This document shows positions 10,399 to 19,345 of a stretch of 21,500 nt of DNA, one piece after another; the stretch's first letter is position 1; the number at the start of each line of letters is the position of its first letter. The stretch covers positions 20,059,713 through 20,081,212 of the forward strand of contig NC_092574.1 in the NCBI RefSeq assembly GCF_037975245.1, given 5' to 3'. Source of the DNA: Apostichopus japonicus. Lineage: Eukaryota > Echinodermata > Holothuroidea > Aspidochirotida > Stichopodidae. A program made the translations under genes and the position numbers. The notes beneath the pieces were generated by a model. It saw only the letters and a list, made by a program, of their open reading frames with translations, made no database searches and was not told the origin of the DNA.

Positions 10399-10736
10399 CA
10401 AGGGGGGGGGGGGGGGGGGTAGGAAGCTTCTTAAAAGTGGGGGGGGGGGGCACAACATAAGAGGGGCACTTTCTCATTCCACAACCACCACTCGTTATGC
10501 TATAAACCGATACACACCGGGCATATCACTTAAATATATATGTGTTATGCTATAAATACTATTATGGTGCACCTGAATAATTAAAACAAAATATTAAAAC
10601 TAACAAAGGCTTAAGATATCCAAAAGACAGTTGTTCATCAAAGGGGCACATTTTATTTGCCAGTAGGACACATTTGCTATTTTAGAAAAAAAGTGGAGGG
10701 GGCACGTGTCCCCAGTGCCCCGGCTCCTACCCCCTG
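10399..10736. mobile_element. Non-autonomous hAT-like element, 338 bp, intact target duplication
   Basis: Flanked by a perfect 8-bp direct repeat, CTTATTTC, at 10391-10398 and 10737-10744 (nine bases if the next C is counted). The left end reads CAAGGGG and a long G run to GTAGGAAGC. The right end is the complement of CAGGGGGTAGGAGCCGGGGC, so the ends are inverted copies with a variable G run. The length equals that of the element at 252-589, and both share G-run, GTAGGA and G-run termini, so they are probably one family. Inside, GTTATGCTATAAA occurs twice at a 50-bp spacing (10494 and 10544). No transposase is encoded. Confidence 0.8.
10494..10556 (+). repeat. 50-bp-spaced direct repeat inside the element
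   Basis: GTTATGCTATAAA at 10494-10506 and again at 10544-10556, a 13-bp perfect direct repeat in the interior of the hAT-like element. Confidence 0.85.
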
Positions 10737-10744
10737 CTTATTTC

Positions 10745-11540
10745 CCTAACTTAACACTGGGTTTATACAGTGACATATATCTAGGCCTACACAAATTATA
10801 TTTTTTTGGTGAAGAAATTAACACATCCTTTCATGAATTCAAGGAGTGAGAATGGACATCTTATGATTGTTCGTTAAGATCACTATCTGCATGACAAAAA
10901 CAAACCGTCAGTCTTTCTCCATGGTCAAGTCATTAAAGTATTTTTTTCTTCTTCTTTGAAAGTTCACTATATAATTTTAGAACTTGAATGTCAACATGAA
11001 GTCATTATTTGATACGAATAGAAAAGGCCATATGAGTGGACATTCTCAGAAACCGAATTCTCATAATTTGAAAGAAATTATCGGTAAAGTAATAAGAAAA
11101 AAGTCATGATGAAGATTATTTTGTTCTTGTCCTTTTCATTGATCTTTTTCTGACATTATTTGATTTTGGACTTTAACAGCAAAGCACAAATACAGAAAAA
11201 GAGTAAAAAATTATAATAAGATCAGATTTAGAAAATACCTGTTAAATCCTTGTCTTACTAACAGCATTTTGATAACAGATTTATCGATAGGCCTAACCCC
11301 ATTTCTGTTTTTCTACAAAGCAACAGGAAGATGAGACCTGACTTATTTTATTGCCATAGTTTGATTACCAGCTAATTGCACCAATGCCAGAGATGGGAGG
11401 AATGCTAAACGTGGTGCGTCTCAAAGGAATCGTCAACACTGTATAACCTAATATTAATAACACAATAAAAAAACAGTCGGGACACGAATATGGCACTCTA
11501 TGTGGATATAAAAACGTAAAGCCTTGAAGACGTTTTTAAA
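10745..11540. other. Gene-free stretch
   Basis: AT-rich single-copy sequence. TAGGCCTA is present at 10782-10789 and 11288-11295. No gene or element recognised. Confidence 0.5.
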
Positions 11541-11543
11541 AAT

Positions 11544-11622
11544 GTTACGTTACGTTTTCGTAACGTTACGTTACCTTACGCTCTTCGCTATTAACGTTAT
11601 CCATTAACTTTAGTTAACGTTA
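11544..11622. repeat. Cluster of TAACGTTA / ACGTTACG palindromes
   Basis: TAACGTTA occurs at 11561-11568, 11592-11599 and 11615-11622. The first lies in a 12-bp perfect palindrome, CGTAACGTTACG (11559-11570). ACGTTACG (11547-11554) and CGTAACGT (11559-11566) form an 8-bp stem over a TTTT loop. This is a short palindromic repeat patch of unknown origin. Confidence 0.75.
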
Positions 11623-14399
11623 TTTATTTATTTTATTTATTAAATCTCTCTAAGGTATTTTTAGTAGTTAAAAATAATAAAATTGACCAGCGAATTCAAA
11701 CTACTTCTGTTGAAATTGAGTGTCGTCTGCTAATAAATGACTGCGGTTACCACTACGGTTTTATTCTGAACTACAGTCTGTAAGGTGGTTCGTGTTTGAA
11801 GGTAAATAAATGATATGTATATATGCAATAACTTATCACAATCCTTTCATTATATTAGTTAATATAACGATCTTTGGGTTGGGTTCTAGCATTAAAGTGG
11901 TCTATAGTTTGAATATTTTGATAAGGTTGCAGGAAAACAGGCCGGGAAATGGCTGCGGGCATTGGGTTGTGCCTTCTCAATAATGACAATGTAACAATAT
12001 ATGTGTGTATGTTATCTGCATCCGCTGCGCAAAACTGAAAGAAAAAAACAATCATACCAGCTGGATTTGCTTGCATACGTTCATGTCAATTCTTTGCCCC
12101 TCCCCCCCCCCCTCAATTGCATAAACTGGATACCTTGTGCAGTAATAAACCAAACATTCATTTTTCCCTCAAGGTCTTTCACCCCTACCGGAAGTTCATT
12201 GGGATAATCAATGAATTAATGGAAATTAATATTGACTTATAGATGAATTCACACTTCCTCGAACAGAACATTTTCGCTTGGAAAATGTGTGTTTTTTTTT
12301 CTTTCTTCTTCTTCGAAGCATAAAACAGATAATTCTTAAAAGGAATGTATATCGAAACTGATGCTATATGAACCAACTGTAAACAACTGAAAAGGAAAGA
12401 GAATTCGATGGTTTGATTAATGAGCCTTTTAGTTTCATACGGTGGCTGGTTTTACTCTCACAGGATTCAATCAAAAGCAGATATTAACGTATGACTGTAT
12501 TAATGAAGTCAAACTCTTAGGGTATAGAATTAATAATTGATTTGAAATGCTTGGATAGGCCTTAAGCATATAATAGTAATAAAAGTGTCACATTTGTGGG
12601 TAAATATAGTTCTTTGCCCGAAAATTATTCTGACTAAGGAGATATTCTTGTTTTTTTTTCATTTTTGGGGACATTTATATAAAAAAAAAGCCATTTGTGT
12701 GTTTGCGACTATATAGGCTACCTGCTTACATGTCATTTGAATTTATTAGATTTGTCAGTCTGCTATTGGTCCATATTATTGAAATTAAATTTAGTCACTG
12801 AGGGTTATACTGGTTGAAATCCCATTTTATAACCAAATATTTCTTTTCTATTTTACAGTTAGTATAAATATTTGCCTGTCGGTTTTCCGTTCATTTTTCA
12901 AATCATATTTCATTAAAGTAATTTTTCAGTCTGTATATATTAATATCACTGGCAATTAAATACAATGTGAATCGTACAGGAAGACAAAGTATTCAATATT
13001 TCTAAGTGAAAACCTCTCAAAACCTCTCAATATCTTGTTCCTATATTCTAGATATTCAGTTATAGTTTAATGTAAATTATTATTTTTTTGGACCAAATAA
13101 ACTTGTGATTACTGCAGGGGATGATTGATTACTGCAGGAAATGGTTTACAGGTGGCCCTACGTCACCATCTTCTTCAAAACATTATCATTTATTACAATA
13201 TTGCCCTCATTTTTATCAATAAATAATTTTGCACGTTAAAACTTGATAATAAAAGAAGAGAGAACATTTTCAACTGACTGGTCTTAATGATGTCACGTGA
13301 GTTTGCTGTTGCCAGATACCTCACACTCCCCAATTTTGTGAAACATTATATCTTCGCTAGTAAAGGGAGTGAAGACTCGCGCACAAAGAAATGTCTCATG
13401 CCGGTAATCTGACCTAGTTTCGAATGAGGTGTAACAGAAGTGTTAGACACCACCATCGATCCCAGAAAATACACACACAGCTTGCTACCGTCGGTAATTA
13501 GACACTAGTGTACAGTCAATACATGCAGCTACGGCCAATACCCACAGTACAGTGTACGTAGCAGCGATGGGCATCTCAGGTCTAGATAAAAGATAACAAG
13601 GTATCACGTTTCATTAACTGTCTGCATTTTATAGCGACAATGAAAAACTTTACTTGCAAGCAACGGAAAGCTGCTTATGTCGAACATTTTTAAAGACACT
13701 TATTGAATCAAATGCCATCGTGAAAGTCAATACATTTATTCATATCTGAAATCAACTAAGTCCTGACGAGAGAGGGTGGGTGCAGGCCGGGGTCAGAGGG
13801 GGTGGGGGATTTAACTAAGGGGCCCGGGTCAATATGCGCTAAAGAATAATAAATATTCATTTTCATGACAAAAATTAAGGTAAAATAAATACTTCTAAAA
13901 GATGACATCATTATCTACACGTCCCGACCTGACTCTGGACGTCACTGACAAAGTATCATGTTTAAAATTTAAAGTGACAAAATCATACTTCCAAGTGGAA
14001 AAAGGGAAAAGAAAAAATAAAGGTTAAAATGGAAAGAAAACCAAAGAGAGAATGATCGATAAGTTTATTGACCTAGTATCCATGTTACCAACTAGCTTAA
14101 ATTTGATACTGCCCGTGTCCCAGATAACAGAAATCTTTCCCAAAATGAGCACCTTTTTCTTGTTTTAAACAAGATAATCCATCGTAAATGTGAGAATAGC
14201 CGCAGGCGGACTCGTCTGTTTGAACGGTATAAGTTTTGATTAAATTTCCAATCGGTTTTCAAGAACGAGATGTCCAAGTTACAAAACAGAAAAGAAGAAA
14301 CTTGTGTGGTATTAAAGAGCATCTTCTTCTTTTATTGTTCAAAAGAACAAATATAAATGCGATAGCTAAAATCTTTTCGGGATATAAAACCTAAAGGTC
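11623..14399. other. Gene-free stretch with minor repeats
   Basis: No gene is supported. Minor items are (TTTA)n-like sequence at 11620-11640, a C run at about 12097-12112, a 10-bp tandem AAAACCTCTC at 13009-13028, a 20-bp-spaced direct repeat GATTACTGCAGG (13107 and 13127), and a G-rich block at 13774-13828 with at least five runs of three or more G. Frames of 60 to 75 codons here have no recognisable motifs. Confidence 0.5.
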
Positions 14400-14410
14400 A
14401 AACAGCTTCT

Positions 14411-14412
<2 letters not shown>

Positions 14413-14503
<91 letters not shown>

Positions 14504-14534
14504 GTATATATTTATTTATTTATTTATATATTAT
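14413..14534. repeat. TA array grading into TTTA repeat
   Basis: Over 90 bp of TA with occasional TG steps, followed by (TTTA)n at about 14510-14527. AAACAGCTT (14400-14408) and AAGCTGTTT (14535-14543) form a perfect 9-bp inverted repeat around the array. Confidence 0.93.
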
Positions 14535-14617
14535 AAGCTGTTTAGTGTAAGATTCTCAACATATATGCATACGGTACTGGGTAAACTTAAAACTAGTTCA
14601 TTCATCATGTGTGATGA

Positions 14618-14655
14618 ACATGATTAATACATGACTAATACATGATTAATACATG
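14618..14655 (+). repeat. 11-bp tandem repeat, three units
   Basis: ACATGATTAAT, ACATGACTAAT and ACATGATTAAT in perfect register, followed by a partial fourth ACATG. Confidence 0.92.
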
Positions 14656-14782
14656 TCATACACCGTCAGAATAGTAACAACTGGTAAATGTGGGGGAGGG
14701 TGTTGATGTTTCGTTAATGTTTTCATCTTGACGTATGACGTCAACAATAGATATAGTTAATATAGTTATACAACCTTTAACC

Positions 14783-15157
14783 CATGGTTTTCCTAACTGT
14801 ATCTCCCCACCCCCCCCCCCCCCTCATGAACCCCATGTGGATGTCAGAGTTGTCCACGAACCCCCAACTTTTCGAGACACGATCTGAGTCATTTTTATAC
14901 TATAATACGCATAACAGTGCTTTGTAAAAGATCAAGTTCATAGTGTAATATTGTAATGAAAAATACACGGTACGGTACTACTATGGCAACATATGCGGGT
15001 GGAACGCGACTTTTGTACATTACTAAATTATATGATATATCTGATTTTAGTTTAAAAACAGTACTCTAGTTTTGACTTTCAGAAACGTCTCTCGAATCCC
15101 CTGGGATGGACTCACGCACCCCCTGGGGGTTCATGCACCCCAGTTAGGGAACCCCTG
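14783..15157. mobile_element. Non-autonomous hAT element, about 375 bp
   Basis: The right end is the complement of CAGGGGTTCCCTAACTGGGG with GCATGAACCCCC further in, the classic look of hAT ends. The left end, CATGGTTTTCCTAACTG, followed by a C run and CATGAACCCC, aligns with it. The right flank CTATAGAC (15158-15165) fits the hAT target preference nTnTAGAn. The left flank CTTTAACC (14775-14782) matches it at 5 of 8 positions, as expected for an old insertion. The interior is AT-rich and encodes nothing recognisable. Confidence 0.75.
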
Positions 15158-15165
15158 CTATAGAC

Positions 15166-15510
15166 ACAACTAATTAACGCAAGTGAAGGATATTGTACTA
15201 TTATTTAGCAGTATTGGTGTTTTCATTGAAATTAAATTCCTTTCTATTGTTGTGTGTCTGTATCTGTAGTTGTGTACGTGTTATTTTTACTTTTTACTTC
15301 CAGGAGTTGTATGTTATCTCATTGCCCTTGATAATGACCGTACGGCATTATCTGCTTATCGCATCTAAGATAAACTGGTGTATCGCATGCGTGGTGTTTT
15401 GTTATACTTGCAATAAACAAAATGGTTTCATATTTCATATTTTGCATTGCACGAGTAGACCAAAGTATTGTAGGGTATGGTAATGTGATGATAAGGATAA
15501 AGCAAAACGA
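15166..15510. other. Gene-free stretch
   Basis: AT-rich single-copy sequence between the hAT element and a CA repeat. No gene, tRNA or element ends seen. Confidence 0.5.
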
Positions 15511-15537
15511 CACACACACACACACCCTCACACACAC
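15511..15537 (+). repeat. CA dinucleotide repeat
   Basis: (CA)n with a CCCT interruption near the middle. It lies at the upstream edge of the minisatellite. Confidence 0.93.
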
Positions 15538-15564
15538 AAAATGCGAAACGAGACGAAACCAAAG

Positions 15565-17207
15565 AATAGTAGGAGACAAAACAAGAGTAGACAAAATCAG
15601 GCAAGAGGAACCAAATATAACAGAACGAGAAGAATACACAGACAGAACATCACAGAGCTAAACAAATTATAACAAAAGAAGAAGAATACTCAGACAAAAC
15701 AAGAGTAGACAAACTATAACAAACCGAGAAGACTGCACAAACATAACATAATAGAGCGAGACAAAATATAACAAAACGAGGAGAATACACAGACAAAACA
15801 TCACAGAGCGAGACAAAATATAACAAAACGAGGAGACTGCACAGACAAAACATAATAGAGCGAGACAAAATATAACAAAACGAGAAGACTGCACAAACAA
15901 AACATAATAGAGCGAGACAAAATATAACAAAACGAGAAGACTGCACAAACAAAACATAATAGAGCGAGACAAAATATAACAAAACGAGAAGAATACTCAT
16001 ACAAAACAAGAGTAGACAAACTATAACAAACCGAGAAGAATATACAGACAATACATCACAGAGCGAGACAAATTGTAACAAAACGAGAAGAATAGACAGA
16101 CCAAACATAACAGAGCGAGACAAAATATAACAAAACGAGAAGAATACTAATACAAAACAAGAGTAGACAAACTATAACAAACCGAGAAGAATATACAGAC
16201 AATACATCACAGAGCGAGACAAATTGTAACAAAACGAGAAGAATAGACAGACCAAACATAACAGAGCGAGACAAAATATAACAAAACGAGAAGAATACTA
16301 ATACAAAACAAGAGTAGACAAACTATAACAAACCGAGAAGAATATACAGACAATACATCACAGAGCGAGACAAATTGTAACAAAACGAGAAGAATACACA
16401 GACCAAACATAACAGAGCGAGACAAACTATAACAAAACAAGAAGAATACACAGACCAAACATAACAGAGCGAGACAAAATATAACAAAACGAGAAGAATA
16501 CTAATACAAAACAAGAGTAGACAAACTATAACAAACCGAGAAGAATATACAGACAATACATCACAGAGCGAGACAAATTGTAAGAAACCAAGAAGAATAA
16601 TAAATAAAAAAACATCACAGATTGAGACAGAATATTACAATACAAGAAGAATACTCAAACAACACATTCCAGAACGAGACAAAATATAAAAAAAAAAACG
16701 AGAAGGATATTCAGACCAAACATAACAGGGCGAGACAAAATATAACAAAAGAAGAAGAATACACAGACAAAACATAACAGAGCGAGACAAAATATAACAA
16801 AACGAGGAGACTACACAGACCAAACATAACAGAGCGAGACAAAATATAACAAAACGAGGAGACTACACAGACCAAACATAACAGGGCGAGACAAAATATA
16901 ACAAAAGAAGAAGAATACACAGACAAAACATAACAGGGCGAGACAAAATATAACAAAAGAAGAAGAATACACAGACAAAACATAACAGAGCGAGACAAAA
17001 TATAACAAAACGAGGAGACTACACAGACCAAACATAACAGAGCGAGACAAAATATAACAAAACGAGAAGAATACTGAGACAAAACATCACAGAACGTGAC
17101 AAAATATAACAAAGCGAGAAGAATACACAGACAAAACAACACAGAGCGATATAAAATATAACTAAACGAGGAGAATAAACAGACAATACATCACAGAGCG
17201 AGACAAA
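15565..17207 (+). repeat. 52-bp minisatellite with higher-order structure
   Basis: About 31 head-to-tail units built on GAGCGAGACAAAATATAAC, AAAACGAGAAGA, a variable ATACACAGAC or CTGCACAAAC segment, and AAAACATAACA. Adjacent units at 15858, 15910 and 15962 are exactly 52 bp apart, and others are 50 or 51 bp. A three-unit block recurs at 151 bp (marker AATACATCACAG with T at 16052, 16203 and 16354) and then at 203 bp (16557), where one extra unit was added. The + strand is very A-rich and T-poor, a strong strand bias. The edges are decayed units. The reverse-strand frames across it are not genes. Confidence 0.95.
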
Positions 17208-18120
17208 GAAGAAACGAACACAGAAAAGGGGACCAAATTGACGAAAAGCAAAGCAACAGAAAATTGTCAGAATATTCCCGCCGCGAGCAGACGATAACTC
17301 CTGTAAACAACAAAGTTACTGATTGGCTGGTCAAACTCAGAAAAAAATGGTTCCCCTTTAAGTGGACGAATGGAGAGATAAATTGTTTATTTGTATAGCC
17401 TTATTAAAAAAACGACATTTCCTCAACCCTCTGGCTATGAATGATTTAACACGACTATATAGATGAAAACCTGATTTAATTTTCTTCATTATGGGGAATT
17501 TACGATTGAATCTGTCGTTCGACTTAAAGTAAATACGGAATGAGATCAACTGCCTCTTATAACATACTACAGTATATTACAATACGGCTCTTGACATGGC
17601 TTTTCTTTAAGTGCAGAAAAGAGGTCAGACTCTGTTCAGGAATATATATACTTCTAAAGAGCTGGAGTAAAATATCGATTACTTTAATAATAATTAAACC
17701 GGGAGCTTTGCCTTTCATCTATCACTTTTATAAGTCATGAGAAACAGATAGAGGCATAACCTTGTACAAAGCGATAGGCATCATATATATATATTTCAAA
17801 ACTCGAACGAATCGAAAATTCAGTTTGAACTGCCTAAATCTCAATTTGTTCGATTGAAATAAGAAAGATCCATCTAAAACTACACTTTTATCGGATCACG
17901 TGTTGTCCCAAGTAAACATATAGTTTATTTTAGAAGTGTAAATTTGCCACGATCGGAACTTGTATCCGTACGGTACATCGTGTGCCAGATATTTATCAAT
18001 TATGGCTTCAGGGAAAACTTAAAAGCAAAATTTTAATGGAATGACACGGATTGAAATGTTTAATTTATTCAATCTTATTACATAACTTTGTTTCAAAGTT
18101 ATTACGTATTGCAGTTTCTT
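17208..18120. other. Gene-free stretch
   Basis: AT-rich single-copy sequence with a short TA patch at about 17781-17792. No supported gene. Confidence 0.5.
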
Positions 18121-18121
18121 C

Positions 18122-18439
18122 TGTGACGTCAGGAAATGTAATATGCATAATTTGAATCGAATCGAAGCTTTCGAACGTCAAAATGAACCGACTGGACTGA
18201 TATCATATTTTTTCGTTATGATTTTGAATGTTCACATCATTTAAAAAAAATCTATTAGTAAATTCAATGTTACTGAATAACATTCAGTATAATTGATTGA
18301 AATAAGTATCAATCTAATTGATTTATCAAGGAGATATTATTTATTTATGTGTAGTACATCGGCGTAACAGTGAGTAGCTCGATATATATTGGTACATATT
18401 CATTGATCTGTTGTGACGTCAGCAAACTGTGCATAATTT
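18122..18439 (+). repeat. Two diverged copies of a TGACGTCA...GCATAATTT motif
   Basis: TGTGACGTCAG at 18122-18132 is followed by GCATAATTT at 18145-18153. TGTGACGTCAG at 18412-18422 is followed by GCATAATTT at 18431-18439. The spacers are similar but differ by 4 bp. TGACGTCA is the full cAMP-response-element palindrome. The pair may be a small dispersed repeat or a real regulatory pair. Confidence 0.55.
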
Positions 18440-19223
18440 ATTTAGTTGCAATGTAAAAATAGAGACCATAGCTGATAAAGACTATACAGACTGCAGCTGA
18501 CGAACTGATACTACAGCATTTCGTTATCAGAAATAAACGTTTGCTTCAATGAACACTTTACAACTTTATATTTTCTTTCTGAAAATTGTATTAATATCTA
18601 AAGATGATACATTTTTCGTCATGGTAGTACTCGCTAGATGAACCATACTTGGTATATATTTGTATACTTATGTTCTTAAATCTAATTAACATATCCATCT
18701 CACGTTCAAATTCATCATAAGTACTACATCAATCCACATATGTTTCTGTTTTTACATCTGACCATAATTTCGAACCGACTGTTTTTAGTAGCGGAAGATA
18801 AACACGAATATTTTGGTGAAACAGTAAATCATTTTAGCCTAATGTTATAATACGTAAATTTGGTATAATAGAACAGTTTAAGAATGAATTCTCGAAGCAA
18901 TTCGAACTGCAAATAGAAAGGTCGTCGAGCCAAATAGGAATTAATTACAATCAGAGATAGAAACATGGCGATTGTGTCGTATTGCGGACAGGGGGGGGGG
19001 GGGGGAGTTGTAAGATGTTCTAAGTGACGGACATATCGCTGAAAAAAAGAAACTGAATATATCGTTGTGATGCTAAAAATAACATTTTTTCTAAAATGCC
19101 TCCAGTTTTCTTAGACCTGTGATGTTTGGAATTCACATCATGTGACTGACAACTGGTCTGTAACGCGTGGTCCGTACACGGTGTGCAAGCTTCATGGCAT
19201 TGGTATTGGTCTATTACCTCAGA
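18440..19223. other. Gene-free stretch with a G run
   Basis: AT-rich, with an uninterrupted 15-base G run at 18991-19005 preceded by CA (CAGGGG...). No partner end or target duplication is visible downstream, so I do not call an element. Confidence 0.45.
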
Positions 19224-19345
19224 AAAGAAAACAGGGATTCCCTCAACAAATCCCTGGGTATCTCATGCAGTCGATATAGCCAAGGACACACATGTAATCC
19301 CGAGGTACATGGTTCAGATCTCGTTCCGGCGAAAACCATTTTCTC
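19224..19345 (+). mobile_element. Degenerate tRNA-derived SINE
   Basis: About 19262-19332 resembles an old tRNA head: a weak A-box-like GCAGTCGATATAGC, then TGTAATCCCGAGGT in the anticodon and variable region, and a B-box-like GGTTCAGATCTCG at 19311-19323 followed by TTCCGGCGA. The bodies differ from the SINE at 2770, so it is another family. Just upstream CAGGGATT (19232-19239) and AATCCCTG (19249-19256) form a perfect 8-bp inverted repeat. The overlapping 70-codon frames are not proteins. Confidence 0.55.

Noticed and set aside
13774-13828. G-quadruplex or transposon end
   Set aside because: Five or more G runs are present, but one loop is 8 bases and no inverted partner or duplication is seen. 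It is only noted within the gene-free stretch.
15650-17142. Several overlapping reverse-strand frames of 62 to 157 codons
   Set aside because: They lie wholly within the minisatellite, change frame from unit to unit and encode only low-complexity hydrophobic repeats.
15565-17207. CRISPR-like array
   Set aside because: Units are contiguous and mutually similar with no unique spacers, and the sequence is eukaryotic in character.
18989-19005. CAGGGG-type transposon end
   Set aside because: Only a CA followed by a G run is present, with no inverted partner or target duplication.
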